DNA of 64,000 nucleotides from Spongiimicrobium salis (GTDB lineage Bacteria > Bacteroidota > Bacteroidia > Flavobacteriales > Flavobacteriaceae). The notes under the pieces were generated by a model, which was not told where the DNA came from, ran no database searches, and worked only from the letters and a program-made list of their open reading frames with translations. The translations under genes were made by a program, and so were the position numbers. The stretch lies in assembly GCF_043678055.1 (NCBI RefSeq), contig NZ_JBHEQA010000005.1, forward strand, positions 257,594 to 321,593. The letters are read 5' to 3'. Shown piece by piece: positions 33,714 to 42,648 of this stretch (its first letter is position 1; the number at the start of each line of letters is the position of its first letter).

Positions 33714-34948
33714 AGACTTTGATTTTCTGACTTCCAATTTTTATACTCCTTGGAAGCTACTAAGGTATCAAATAAATTATCGTTATTATCGTCCAATGCC
33801 TCAAAATATGTGATCAAATCCGAGGCGTAATACAGCTCTGTATCCATCAATTGATTTAGGAGGGGAATACACTTTTCCGGTCTATTCTCATTGGAGTATG
33901 AGGCAATGAGGTTAAACTTGGCAGCATCAAAATCAGGGTAGTTCCCCACAATTAATTCATAGGATGAAATGGCTTTGTCATAGTCCGATGCTTGAAAATG
34001 GATATTTCCAATGAGGTAATGAAGAAAATCATCTTTTGTAGCCTCTTGTAAAATTGCAAGGGATTTTAAGGCTTCCTCATAATTTCCATTTAAAATGTAA
34101 TAGTCCATAAAGACCATATTGGTCGCGGGATCATTGGGGAAAGTAGCTTTGAAATCAAGCATAGCCTTTTGATATTGGGAGTCGTTCAATGCCGCAGCCA
34201 GTTGTGTTTTTAGGATATGGTAGAGTTTAATTTTTGTCAAAGGACCTCTAACCTTGTTCACATGGTCTAGTGCTACTTGGAAATTGCCTTCATTTTTTTG
34301 ATTGATGGCCTGGACCAAATGGGGCATGTCCGATTTATTCTGCAAGCTAAGGATTCTTTTGAGGAGACTTCCGGGCAAGGAGGCTAGGAAAAAAGTATTC
34401 ATGGTCTTGCTCATCATCTCTCCATTAATGTAGACATAGATGTCTTCAATGAAAAACTTTCCATCGAAAGAAATCAAATCAAAATCGTGGTAATTGATTC
34501 CAGATTCTTCTGAAAATAGACGGAAGAGCATATGATAAGATGATGTTTCCTCACTATAACGGTAGGAGATAAATTCATAAGTCCCACCCATTTCTGTGAT
34601 GGATACAATTTGATCGGCCAATTGCTGAAGTCCCTTACCGAGGCCGTTTCCAAATTCCCTTTGCCATTTGCTAATTTTGGAATCCTGTTTTTCTATGAAA
34701 GTGGCTTTATCAACAAAGCGCTGCAGATCTATTTTTTGCGTAAACTTAATGCTTTCCCCTTTGGCAATAACCTCTTCTATATGTGTTGCCAAGGCAAGGA
34801 CCAAAGAATCGTTCTCGGCAGTTTTTGCAGAAGGATAATTCTCCAAAACAGCAATTTTTTCCTGTTCCTTGGGGTTTTTATCGGCACAACAATAAAAGAA
34901 AACAATACAGAGGATTAGGAAAAGTGGTTTTTTTGATTTTAAGATCAT
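33710..34948 (-). CDS. TPR-containing lipoprotein of unknown function
   Basis: 412 residues. The signal peptide ends ILCIVFFYCC, followed by ADKNPKEQEK, which suggests a lipoprotein. The middle (about 60-190) is a globular part without recognised family. The C-terminal part (about 220-390) reads as tetratricopeptide-like helices: GNFQVALDHVNKVRG, GNYEEALKSLAILQEA, SDYDKAISSYELIVGNYPDFDAAKFNLIASYSNENRPEKCIPLL. It is followed by the sirtuin gene with a four-base overlap, so the two are cotranscribed, although no functional link is known. Confidence 0.78.
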   Translation of the reverse strand: MILKSKKPLFLILCIVFFYCCADKNPKEQEKIAVLENYPSAKTAENDSLVLALATHIEEVIAKGESIKFTQKIDLQRFVDKATFIEKQDSKISKWQREFGNGLGKGLQQLADQIVSITEMGGTYEFISYRYSEETSSYHMLFRLFSEESGINYHDFDLISFDGKFFIEDIYVYINGEMMSKTMNTFFLASLPGSLLKRILSLQNKSDMPHLVQAINQKNEGNFQVALDHVNKVRGPLTKIKLYHILKTQLAAALNDSQYQKAMLDFKATFPNDPATNMVFMDYYILNGNYEEALKSLAILQEATKDDFLHYLIGNIHFQASDYDKAISSYELIVGNYPDFDAAKFNLIASYSNENRPEKCIPLLNQLMDTELYYASDLITYFEALDDNNDNLFDTLVASKEYKNWKSENQSL

Positions 34949-34998
34949 TTTTGCATCTTTAGGGTGTTGGTTACTTAAATATAGAATAATCTTCAGAA

Positions 34999-35649
34999 AT
35001 GGATGAAAAATTACTAAGATATCTCGAAAATTTTATCACAGCGGAACGCAGTGAGCGTTTTCTGAGTATTTTGGAAGAACGCACCAAATATATAACGGTG
35101 GCTGTCGAAGATGTTTTTCAAATTCACAATACCAGTGCAATTATCCGCAGTTGTGAGGTTTTTGGCATTCAGGAAGCGCATTTGATCGAAGGTAGATTTG
35201 GGAAAAGATTGGATAAAAATATTGCCATGGGTGCAGAACAATGGGTAGATGTCCATACCTACAATAAACCTGAAGATTGTTTAAATACCTTAAAGGAAAA
35301 AGGATATACCATAGTGGCAACGACGCCGCATACCAATTCCTGTCATTTGGACGATTTTGAAATCAAGGGGAAAGTAGCCCTATTTTTTGGAACGGAAAAA
35401 GAAGGACTGAGCGAAGTGGTTATGGATAAAGCCGACAGCTTTTTAAAGATTCCTATGGTGGGTTTCACAGAAAGCTTAAATGTTTCGGTTTCTGCCGCTA
35501 TCATCCTTCAAACCTTAACTACTCAACTAAAAAAGAGAGAAGTCAATTGGTCATTGACCGCAGAAGAAAAGCTGGAAAAGCGCTTGGACTGGACCAAGAA
35601 ATCCATTAAAAGTATTGAAGCCATTATGGAACGCTATTCCGAGAGTTAA
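34999..35649 (+). CDS. SpoU/TrmH-family RNA 2'-O-methyltransferase
   Basis: 216 residues of the SPOUT class, transferring a methyl group from SAM to a ribose 2'-OH of tRNA or rRNA. Visible are motif 1 (HNTSAIIRSCEVFGIQEAHLIEG), motif 2 (VALFFGTEKEGLSEVVMDKAD) and motif 3 (IPMVGFTESLNVSVSAAIIL), which form the trefoil knot. TrmH (Gm18 in tRNA) is the nearest described function, but the target cannot be fixed from sequence. It is transcribed away from the TPR gene. Confidence 0.9.
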   Translation: MDEKLLRYLENFITAERSERFLSILEERTKYITVAVEDVFQIHNTSAIIRSCEVFGIQEAHLIEGRFGKRLDKNIAMGAEQWVDVHTYNKPEDCLNTLKEKGYTIVATTPHTNSCHLDDFEIKGKVALFFGTEKEGLSEVVMDKADSFLKIPMVGFTESLNVSVSAAIILQTLTTQLKKREVNWSLTAEEKLEKRLDWTKKSIKSIEAIMERYSES

Positions 35650-35690
35650 GTAATTTTTAGTAATTTTAAGTTCAACCAATTCATAAAAAA

Positions 35691-36218
35691 ATGACTTTAC
35701 TAATTTACATTTTAATCGGAATCGTTGCGCTTGTCGTGCTATTGGGCATCATTGCCCCTAGCAAATACAATGTTTTTAGAACCATTGAAATTGCAAAACC
35801 CAAGGCAGAGGTTTTTGAGTATTTGAAGTATTTAAAAAATCAGCAGCAATGGTCCCCTTGGGAGAAGAAAGATCCAAATATGGAGAAAAAGTTTACGGGT
35901 ACCGATGGGGAAGTTGGCGCAGTAAGTTATTGGAACGGGAATAAAGATGTAGGCGAGGGAGAGCAGGAGATTACTAAAATTATAGAAGGAAAAAGAGTTG
36001 AAGGGCAATTGCGTTTTTTAAAACCCTGGAAGTCTACTTCTGACTGCTACCTGGAAGTAGAAGACAATGCTTCTGGAGGAACAAAGGTTACTTGGGGTTT
36101 TTCTGGGAAAAACAAGTTTCCCTTTAGTATTTTTATGCTCTTTTTCAGTATGGATAAAACCGTAGGAAAAGATTTTGAAGATGGGTTACAAAGTTTAAAG
36201 TCGCTTATGGAAGCCTGA
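35691..36218 (+). CDS. SRPBCC-family (polyketide cyclase-like) membrane-anchored protein
   Basis: 175 residues with one N-terminal membrane helix (about 2-23, LLIYILIGIVALVVLLGII) and then a START/Bet v 1-like domain: YNVFRTIEIAKPKAEVFEYLKYLKNQQQWSPWEKKDPNMEKKFTG and GTKVTWGFSGKNKFPFSIFMLFFSMDKTVGKDFEDGLQSLK. These domains bind hydrophobic ligands; the ligand here is unknown. It follows the methyltransferase by 41 bases. Its stop TGA forms the palindrome TGATCA with the stop of the converging GH13 gene. Confidence 0.85.
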   Translation: MTLLIYILIGIVALVVLLGIIAPSKYNVFRTIEIAKPKAEVFEYLKYLKNQQQWSPWEKKDPNMEKKFTGTDGEVGAVSYWNGNKDVGEGEQEITKIIEGKRVEGQLRFLKPWKSTSDCYLEVEDNASGGTKVTWGFSGKNKFPFSIFMLFFSMDKTVGKDFEDGLQSLKSLMEA

Positions 36219-37913
36219 TCAACGCGTAAGTTCCAGTAAGGCAATATCATATTCATTATCTAATATGACCTGACCGTTTTTTACGACAACCTCGGTCTTG
36301 GAGTACGTATCATATAAAATTGTCCCGTCACCAAAAAAGCCTTTGACTTTAAGGGCTTTTTTGCCTTTGGGCAAATTTAAACCAATGACCACTTTGTCCC
36401 TAAACTCTCCGTTACTATAAGTTCGGCTGAAAACATATGGTTTTTTGGTCAAACGCTTATGTTTGCCAGCCCCTACTGCGGGATGATTCTTTCTGAACGT
36501 CCCAAGTTTTTGCCAATGGGCCAATACCTTTTGTACTGCGGGAAGACTATCCAATTCGTCCCAATTCATATAAGAACGTAGTGTAGCATCTCCCGCCGTT
36601 CCTTCAATGGTCAAATCCCTTGAAGTTTCATCCCCATAGTAGACTTGTGAGGCTCCGGGGGTCAATAATAAGACATTGGCGGCATGGTAAGGACGTTCCC
36701 TGTTTTGGTCAAAAGGAGCACCATCATCATGGGAACTAAGGTAGTTTAGGGTACTTTTTCCCTTTAGTTTTGTGTGTAGTAGCGTATTGTATTTTTTAAA
36801 AATACGTTCATAATCCTGCTCTGCATCATATTTCAATTCAAAGTTGATCAGGCTTTTAAATCCGTAATCATAAAAATCAACTTTTTTATCACCAAAATCG
36901 AAGGCCCGTCCTCCGGAAATCCCGTAATTATATACTTCACCGACCATGTAAAAAGGGAGGTTATCCATCACTTCCTTTGGATGTATTTTTTTCCAATTTT
37001 CAAAAGCATGGGAGGCTTCCTTGTACAGTTCGGCCCAAGCTGCTTCATCGGCATGTTTTACGGTATCTACTCGAAACCCATCAATACCAAGTTTATGTAC
37101 GTAATCCGTAAGCCACTTGATGATATAATACTTTGGGGCTCTGGGATATCCGGTACGTTCAAAAAACAGCTGCAGTTCATCCAATTCTTGAGATAGCCTT
37201 CCTTCTTCTTTCCACTTGGCCAATAGATGGTCAGGGAGTTTTACGGCATCTTCGGATTCGGTATAGATATCAGGAAGATTGGCGACCAAAGTACAACGGG
37301 TTGTGTTTTCATAGGTGGTAAATTCGCAGGTTGGTGAAGTTCTGACCCATTCTTTGGGCCATACGGGATCGCTATCGGTAACGGGACCGGTATGGTTCAG
37401 TACCACATCCATTAAAATACGAATGCCATTTTTATGTGCGGTCTTCACCAAATTCTCCAAATCTGCATCGGTTCCAAAATTAGGGTCAAGGGCCGTCCAG
37501 TCCTTGGTCCAATACCCATGGTAACCATAAGTATTGCCCGTACCCTCATCTGTGCTTCCGTGAATTTGTTCCACTACTGGAGTAAACCAAATGGCATTGA
37601 TGCCAAGGTCGGTAAAATAACCTGCTTCAATTTTTTGTGTAATTCCAGCGATATCTCCCCCCATAAAACCTCTTAAAGGGGCTGTAGGGGAATTGCGATC
37701 AAAATTAACATCATTTTCAGGGTTACCGTTATGGAAACGGTCGGTTAATAAAAAATAGATGTTGGCACCTTCCCATAAAAAAGGTGTCTTTTTCTTAGGA
37801 ATGGTATCGGTGACTGCTGTAGTATTTTTTTCCTTGCGCGCTTCTTGGGTTTCCTTACAGGAGAATACTAGGAAGAGGGGAAATAGGGAAATAAAAAGCA
37901 GTTTGTTGGTCAT
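36219..37913 (-). CDS. GH13 alpha-amylase-family glycoside hydrolase, lipoprotein
   Basis: 564 residues from the ATG at 37913 (a TTG two codons upstream is less likely). The lipobox is in FPLFLVFSC. The catalytic (beta/alpha)8 barrel shows region I DVVLNHTG, region II GFRVDTVKHAD with the nucleophile Asp, region III MVGEVYN with the acid Glu, and region IV LSSHDD with the third acid. GDIAGITQKIEAGYFTDLGINAIWFTPVVEQ is also typical. It would hydrolyse alpha-glucans at the cell surface or in the periplasm. It is monocistronic here and lacks susC/susD neighbours, so it is not a typical PUL. Confidence 0.92.
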   Translation of the reverse strand: MTNKLLFISLFPLFLVFSCKETQEARKEKNTTAVTDTIPKKKTPFLWEGANIYFLLTDRFHNGNPENDVNFDRNSPTAPLRGFMGGDIAGITQKIEAGYFTDLGINAIWFTPVVEQIHGSTDEGTGNTYGYHGYWTKDWTALDPNFGTDADLENLVKTAHKNGIRILMDVVLNHTGPVTDSDPVWPKEWVRTSPTCEFTTYENTTRCTLVANLPDIYTESEDAVKLPDHLLAKWKEEGRLSQELDELQLFFERTGYPRAPKYYIIKWLTDYVHKLGIDGFRVDTVKHADEAAWAELYKEASHAFENWKKIHPKEVMDNLPFYMVGEVYNYGISGGRAFDFGDKKVDFYDYGFKSLINFELKYDAEQDYERIFKKYNTLLHTKLKGKSTLNYLSSHDDGAPFDQNRERPYHAANVLLLTPGASQVYYGDETSRDLTIEGTAGDATLRSYMNWDELDSLPAVQKVLAHWQKLGTFRKNHPAVGAGKHKRLTKKPYVFSRTYSNGEFRDKVVIGLNLPKGKKALKVKGFFGDGTILYDTYSKTEVVVKNGQVILDNEYDIALLELTR

Positions 37914-37962
37914 CTTCAAATATTTTAATTAAAACTATAAAATGAAGATGGAAATAGAAAAT

Positions 37963-38742
37963 TTATTTTTTTCTGTTGAGTACTTTATATTCCTCGTAGC
38001 AGCTGTTTATGGCGTCCAAAATCTGCAGGTCATTGGCAGTGGTGATAAAGGATTTAGAGTAATTGCAATTGGTAAGGATGTCATCAACATCCATTTTTTC
38101 TATTTGTAAAAGCTCGGTCAATGTTTCACGGTCAAATTTTGCTGCCAATAAATCGCGTATTGCGGCATCTTCCTTCATTTGTCGGAGTTTGCGCATTTGT
38201 CGAGGTTTTTTGCCAAAAAGATTTCGCAGTAAATCCGCTGGATTTAATATGGCACCTAAAACTTTGGTCACAGCACTAGGGCTTTTGTTTCTTGCCTCAT
38301 ATCCCTTGGAAAGTCCGGAAATACTGTATTGATAAGCAGTGTTTATAGGTAGGTTTTTAACATCGATCTCTAAATAACCGGTAAGTTCAAAGGGCCTTAC
38401 AACTACCTCTTCCAAGGCATAGGCCAATTCTGTCAATGCAATCTTGGTATCCTGAAATTTAAACATATCGTTCGTAACCCGAACCTTTTGGGATTTAAAC
38501 CCTAAAAAGGAAAAATAGAGGGTATCATTTACCGCAGCGGTAATAGAAAATTCCCCTTTGGCATTGGTAATGGTACCTATAACTTGATTTAGGTTCAACA
38601 CGTGAACACTCTCCATGGGGACCTCTGTCTGGGCATTGATAATTACCGCTTTGATCGATTTACTCGCATCACTTTCTTTTTTTTCTTGGGAAAAGCCTAG
38701 AAAGCCGATGAAAAGTAAATAAAGCAGGATATGTTTCTTCAT
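37963..38742 (-). CDS. CarboxypepD_reg-like domain protein
   Basis: 259 residues from MKKHILLYLLF at 38742, chosen because a normal signal peptide (ending FLGFSQ) starts there; the longer frame to 38778 adds an unlikely leader that runs through a terminator. After the signal comes a carboxypeptidase regulatory-like beta domain (about 30-115): IKAVIINAQTEVPMESVHVLNLNQVIGTITNAKGEFSI and LYFSFLGFKSQKVRV. The remaining part is helical and has no known family. This is the same domain found before TonB receptors, here as a stand-alone secreted protein. Confidence 0.83.
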   Translation of the reverse strand: MKKHILLYLLFIGFLGFSQEKKESDASKSIKAVIINAQTEVPMESVHVLNLNQVIGTITNAKGEFSITAAVNDTLYFSFLGFKSQKVRVTNDMFKFQDTKIALTELAYALEEVVVRPFELTGYLEIDVKNLPINTAYQYSISGLSKGYEARNKSPSAVTKVLGAILNPADLLRNLFGKKPRQMRKLRQMKEDAAIRDLLAAKFDRETLTELLQIEKMDVDDILTNCNYSKSFITTANDLQILDAINSCYEEYKVLNRKK

Positions 38743-38769
38743 GAATTTAAAAGTACTATAAACTATATA

Positions 38770-38796
38770 AAAAAACACGCTGTAGCGTGTTTTTTT
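38770..38796 (-). terminator. Intrinsic terminator of the DEAD-box helicase gene
   Basis: ACACGC pairs with GCGTGT over a TGTA loop, flanked on both sides by A6 and T7 runs, so it can work in either direction. It lies 34 bases after the helicase stop. Confidence 0.85.
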
Positions 38797-38829
38797 ATAT
38801 TACTATTAACGAATGCGTTAATTTTTTAA

Positions 38830-40596
38830 TTAATAGAAACCATCTCTTCTTCGGCTTCTTCTATTCCCGGAACTACCTGAAGAATTATTTCTGGAAGCCC
38901 CTCTTCTGCGGCTACGGCTTCTATCCCCACGATCACGATCATTACTTTTTCCTCTACCGCGTCCTCTATCCCGATCACGTCTTCCACGTCCACTACCTGG
39001 GTTTTTGGATACTTCTACATTAATAAACCTACCATTGACCTTAAATTCGGTGAATGTACTCAATACCAATTCTTTATGGTCGGGATCGGTATTAAAGAAG
39101 GAGAAGCTGTCTTTTACATCCACTTTGTAAAGGGCATCTTTTCCAAGGTTTAGGGTTTCTTTGAGGAAATCTTTTAAAGACATCCAATCATAACCATCTT
39201 TTTCTCCAATATTGATAAAATAACGGACAGAACCGTCATTTCCTCTGGAATCACCACTGCGTTCCCTGGAGTCAACCGTATTTAAATCTTTGCTCTTATT
39301 GTAGTAATTATAGAACCTCGTAAATTCAACAGAGACAATTTTTTTAATGAGTTCATCCCGATCAATACCTTGAAGTACATCGTTGATTGCGGGCAAATAG
39401 TTGTCTACTTCCTCATTGATTTCCGTATTCTTTATTTTGTTGGCCAAATGGTACAGCTGTATTTCGCAGATTTCCATCCCTGTTGGAATCTTTTTGGCGA
39501 TAAACTGCTGCTTTATTTTGTTTTCAATGGATTTAATCTTGCGCAATTCGCTTCGCGTGACGATAACCATGGAAATACCAGATTTACCGGCCCTACCTGT
39601 ACGACCACTTCGGTGCGTATAGGTTTCAATTTCATCGGGCAATTGGTAATTGATGACATGTGTAATATCATTTACGTCAATTCCACGAGCGGCAACGTCA
39701 GTAGCGACCAACATTTGAATTTGCTTTTTCCTAAAGGCACTCATGACCAAGTCTCGTTGATTCTGACTTAAATCCCCATGCAAGGCTCCTGCATTGTACC
39801 CATCCTCAATAAGTTTTTCTGCCACTTTTTGAGTGTCTCTCTTGGTTCTACAAAATACTACGGAAAAAATATCCGGGTTGGTATCTGCCAAACGTTTTAA
39901 GGCAGGGTAACGATCCCTACCACTTACGACATAATATTCATGTTGAACCGTTGATGCACCAGAGTTTTTGGCTCCTACGGTAATCTCCTGCGGATTGTAC
40001 ATGAATTTTTTGGCAATTGCAGATACTTCCTTGGGCATCGTAGCAGAGAATAACCAGGTCAATTTATCGTCTGGGGTATCCGAAAGAATGTCTTTTATGT
40101 CTTCATAAAATCCCATGTTCAACATCTCATCGGCTTCATCAAGAACGCAATAATCTATTTTTCGGATATCTACCAACCCACGACCTATCATGTCTTTCAT
40201 TCGGCCAGGAGTGGCTACAACGATCTGGGCACCACGTTTGATCTGTCTTGCTTGTTCTGTAATACTGGCACCTCCATAAATAGCCACAACATTTACCCCC
40301 TTTTCATATTTTGAATAGAGTTGTAGTTCATTGGTAATCTGCAAACATAACTCTCTTGTGGGAGATAAGATCAGTCCTTGTGTAGTTCTGCTCGCAGCGT
40401 CTATTTTTTGAATTAAAGGGAAACCAAAAGCAGCAGTTTTTCCAGTTCCTGTCTGGGCCAGGGCTACAAGATCGGTATCTTCTCCCAATAGGATAGGAAT
40501 TGCTTTTTCCTGTACTTCCGAAGGTTGCTCAAACCCCATATCGGAAACAGCGTTCAATAGGGACTCTTTTAGCCCTAGCGCTTCAAATTTTGTCAT
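38830..40596 (-). CDS. DEAD-box ATP-dependent RNA helicase with DbpA-type RNA-binding domain
   Basis: 588 residues. The helicase core shows the Q motif (GFEQPSEVQEKAIP), AQTGTGKTAAF, PTRELCLQI, the DEAD box in CVLDEADEML, SAT, ATDVAARGIDV and HRSGRTGRAGK. A DbpA/CsdA-like RNA-binding domain follows at about 465-540. The last 45 residues are an Arg/Gly/Asp-rich tail (RGRRDRDRGRGRGK...). It resembles DeaD/CsdA, which act in ribosome assembly and mRNA turnover in the cold. A possible promoter 110 bases upstream implies a long 5' leader, as in cold-inducible helicase genes. Confidence 0.95.
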   Translation of the reverse strand: MTKFEALGLKESLLNAVSDMGFEQPSEVQEKAIPILLGEDTDLVALAQTGTGKTAAFGFPLIQKIDAASRTTQGLILSPTRELCLQITNELQLYSKYEKGVNVVAIYGGASITEQARQIKRGAQIVVATPGRMKDMIGRGLVDIRKIDYCVLDEADEMLNMGFYEDIKDILSDTPDDKLTWLFSATMPKEVSAIAKKFMYNPQEITVGAKNSGASTVQHEYYVVSGRDRYPALKRLADTNPDIFSVVFCRTKRDTQKVAEKLIEDGYNAGALHGDLSQNQRDLVMSAFRKKQIQMLVATDVAARGIDVNDITHVINYQLPDEIETYTHRSGRTGRAGKSGISMVIVTRSELRKIKSIENKIKQQFIAKKIPTGMEICEIQLYHLANKIKNTEINEEVDNYLPAINDVLQGIDRDELIKKIVSVEFTRFYNYYNKSKDLNTVDSRERSGDSRGNDGSVRYFINIGEKDGYDWMSLKDFLKETLNLGKDALYKVDVKDSFSFFNTDPDHKELVLSTFTEFKVNGRFINVEVSKNPGSGRGRRDRDRGRGRGKSNDRDRGDRSRSRRRGASRNNSSGSSGNRRSRRRDGFY

Positions 40597-40705
40597 AATG
40601 TGTTTTACTTAATCGCAAATATGTATGTTGCATAGAGCGATTATCGTAAATAACCCATTGTACTCAGCGCAACACATGCTATACCAGCGGCGTTAATTGA
40701 AGCGG

Positions 40706-40713
40706 CAAAGGTA
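40706..40713 (-). promoter_or_regulatory. Candidate -7 box of the DEAD-box helicase gene
   Basis: On the reverse strand TACCTTTG matches TAnnTTTG. It lies 110 bases before the ATG, leaving a leader of about 100 bases without an open frame. No clear -33 element. Confidence 0.42.
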
Positions 40714-40787
40714 ATGCTAATTATTTACATGACAGATAAATAAGAAAAAATCTTGTAGTCACAATATTTTAAGGGAGTAGTAGGTAT

Positions 40788-41378
40788 TTAAAAGGATCTT
40801 TCTTCTTGATTTTTCAAGAAATCAATGAGTTGTTGTATGGCTTTTCCTCTATGACTTATGCTGTTTTTTACGGATAAACTTAATTCGGCAAAAGTTTTGT
40901 CATATCCCTGGGGCAGAAAGATAGGGTCATAACCAAAACCTGCGGTACCGTTTTTAGTATGGGTAATGCTTCCTTCGACAATGCCTTGGAACAGAAGGCG
41001 TTCTTGTTCTAAATTTAGGGCTATTACTGTTTTGAATCGGGCCGCTCGGTTTTTATTTCCATCCAATGCGTTAAGAAGTTTGTCCATATTATCAGCAGCA
41101 CTTTTTTGTGGGCCGGCATAGCGTGCGGAATAAATGCCTGGAGCGCCGTCTAAACTATCTACAATTAACCCGGTATCATCGGCAAAACAGGGATAACCAT
41201 AATGTGAAGTAACATAATTGGCCTTTAATTGTGCATTTTCTTCCAGGGTATGTCCGGTTTCCGGAATATCTACGGTGCAACCAATATCGTTCAATGATAA
41301 AAGACGGATGTGTTTCGGTACAAGAACTTGCACTTCTTTAAATTTGTTGTTGTTATGTGTGGCAAAAACAAGTTCCAT
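40788..41378 (-). CDS. rdgB: XTP/dITP diphosphatase (RdgB/HAM1 family)
   Basis: House-cleaning enzyme that hydrolyses non-canonical purine nucleoside triphosphates (ITP, XTP, dITP) to monophosphates and keeps them out of DNA. The 196-residue length is normal. Motifs: VFATHNNNKFKEV (N-terminal substrate loop), FADDTGLIVDSLDGAPGIYSARYAG with the metal-binding acidic pair, GFGYDPIFLP and SHRGKAIQQL. It stands alone on the reverse strand. Confidence 0.96.
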   Translation of the reverse strand: MELVFATHNNNKFKEVQVLVPKHIRLLSLNDIGCTVDIPETGHTLEENAQLKANYVTSHYGYPCFADDTGLIVDSLDGAPGIYSARYAGPQKSAADNMDKLLNALDGNKNRAARFKTVIALNLEQERLLFQGIVEGSITHTKNGTAGFGYDPIFLPQGYDKTFAELSLSVKNSISHRGKAIQQLIDFLKNQEERSF

Positions 41379-41458
41379 AGGGGAATAATAATTTCTATAA
41401 AGTAATTAGGTTTTGTGACGTCAAAAATAGTACATTTATTTCCGTATAGTTGTGAAAT

Positions 41459-41911
41459 ATGAAGTTAAAAGTACCACCAGTTTTTGTGATTTCCATTTTC
41501 GGTTTGTTGATGTATTTGGTTGCGAAGTTTCTGCCTGTAGGCGACTTCCAATTTACAGGACAGCGTTATTTGATTATGGCGTTATGCATCGGAGTTTTTC
41601 TGATTTTGATTTCTGCCCTTTTTGGTTTTTATAAAGCCAAGACCTCTATTGATCCAAGAGAACCGTCAAAAGCTTCCGAATTGGTTACTGGAGGCGTATA
41701 CAAATACTCTCGTAATCCTATGTATTTGGCCATGTTATTGGTATTGCTGGCATGGGGCTTATGGCTTGGTAATGCCTTTAATACCATTTTGGCCGCGGGT
41801 TTTGTGTCGTATATGAATGCTTTTCAGATCATGCCGGAAGAAAAGGCGTTGACGAATAAATTTGGTAAATCGTATATACAATACACCAAAAGTGTGAGAC
41901 GTTGGTTCTGA
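41459..41911 (+). CDS. ICMT/PEMT-type membrane methyltransferase
   Basis: 150 residues with about four membrane helices. The conserved C-terminal module contains GGVYKYSRNPMYLAMLLVLLAWGLWLGN (a SAM-binding G-x-Y-x-x-x-RNPMY pattern) and EEKALTNKFGKSYIQYTKSVRRW, as in isoprenylcysteine carboxyl methyltransferases and NnrU-like proteins. Bacterial members methylate varied, mostly unknown, substrates, so I give no specific reaction. Confidence 0.85.
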   Translation: MKLKVPPVFVISIFGLLMYLVAKFLPVGDFQFTGQRYLIMALCIGVFLILISALFGFYKAKTSIDPREPSKASELVTGGVYKYSRNPMYLAMLLVLLAWGLWLGNAFNTILAAGFVSYMNAFQIMPEEKALTNKFGKSYIQYTKSVRRWF

Positions 41912-41956
41912 TTGATTTTGAACAGTGTTATTGCCTTTCATATTTAAGCATCCATA

Positions 41957-42035
41957 TATTAGCTTTTTGACTTATATTTAAAATTATTAGCTTTTTAGCT
42001 TATATTTTAATATATTAGCTTTTTAACTTATAAAG
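41957..42035 (+). promoter_or_regulatory. Three operator-like direct repeats before the SatD-family gene
   Basis: TATTAGCTTTTT(G/A)(A/G)CTTATA occurs at 41957, 41985 and 42013, exactly 28 bases apart. Each copy can be read as two tandem half-sites TTAGCTTT and TT(G/A)(A/G)CTTA. The third ends just before the ATG at 42037. The downstream protein has a helix-turn-helix, so autoregulation is likely (inference). Confidence 0.8.
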
Positions 42036-42036
42036 T

Positions 42037-42648
42037 ATGATTGCAGTACTCACGGGAGATATTATCAATTCCGAAAACCATGATGCTTCGGCATGGATGG
42101 ATATGCTGAAGCAATACCTCCATACGTTCGGCAAGGCATCCGTGGATTGGGAGATTTATCGTGGCGACGAATTTCAATTGCGATTGGCAACTAAAGATGC
42201 GTTGCGCGCGGCTATCGGACTTAAAGCCCTACTAAGAACAATTAGGGGGTTGGACGCCCGTATGGCTATAGGTATCGGTACAGAAACATTTATTGGGGAC
42301 CGCGTGAGCGATTCCAACGGAACGGCATACCGATTTTCTGGGCGTACCTTCAATACTTTAGAGCAAAATAAACGTAACCTTGCCATTGCCTTAGACGATA
42401 AAAAATTGGAGATTACCCTAAATTTAATACTAAAAATGGCTTCGGTTTTTATGGATGATTGGTCCCAAGTCTCGGCAGAAATAGTGACCATGGTACTACA
42501 AAATCCGGATGCTTCCCAAAAAGAATTGGCCGAAAAACTGAAAATACAACAATCTGCGGTAAGTCAACGTGTAAAGCGTGCCCGTCTGGAATTGGTTTTT
42601 GAACTACTGGAATATTACGAAAACAAGCTCAAAGAAATTACCTTATGA
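42037..42648 (+). CDS. SatD-family protein with C-terminal helix-turn-helix
   Basis: 203 residues. It begins MIAVLTGDIINSE, the hallmark of the SatD family, followed by WEIYRGDEFQLRL and AIGIGTETFIGDRVSDSNGTAYRFSGRTF; the fold may be related to nucleotide-cyclase-like domains. A helix-turn-helix follows at about 150-185: MVLQNPDASQKELAEKLKIQQSAVSQRVKRARLELV. The upstream repeats are probably its operator. It overlaps the next gene by four bases. SatD itself was named from a streptococcal stress locus; its molecular function is unknown. Confidence 0.85.
   Translation: MIAVLTGDIINSENHDASAWMDMLKQYLHTFGKASVDWEIYRGDEFQLRLATKDALRAAIGLKALLRTIRGLDARMAIGIGTETFIGDRVSDSNGTAYRFSGRTFNTLEQNKRNLAIALDDKKLEITLNLILKMASVFMDDWSQVSAEIVTMVLQNPDASQKELAEKLKIQQSAVSQRVKRARLELVFELLEYYENKLKEITL

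Noticed and set aside
36219..38742. Polysaccharide utilisation locus around the GH13 lipoprotein
   Set aside because: No SusC/SusD pair, no further glycoside hydrolase and no regulator nearby.
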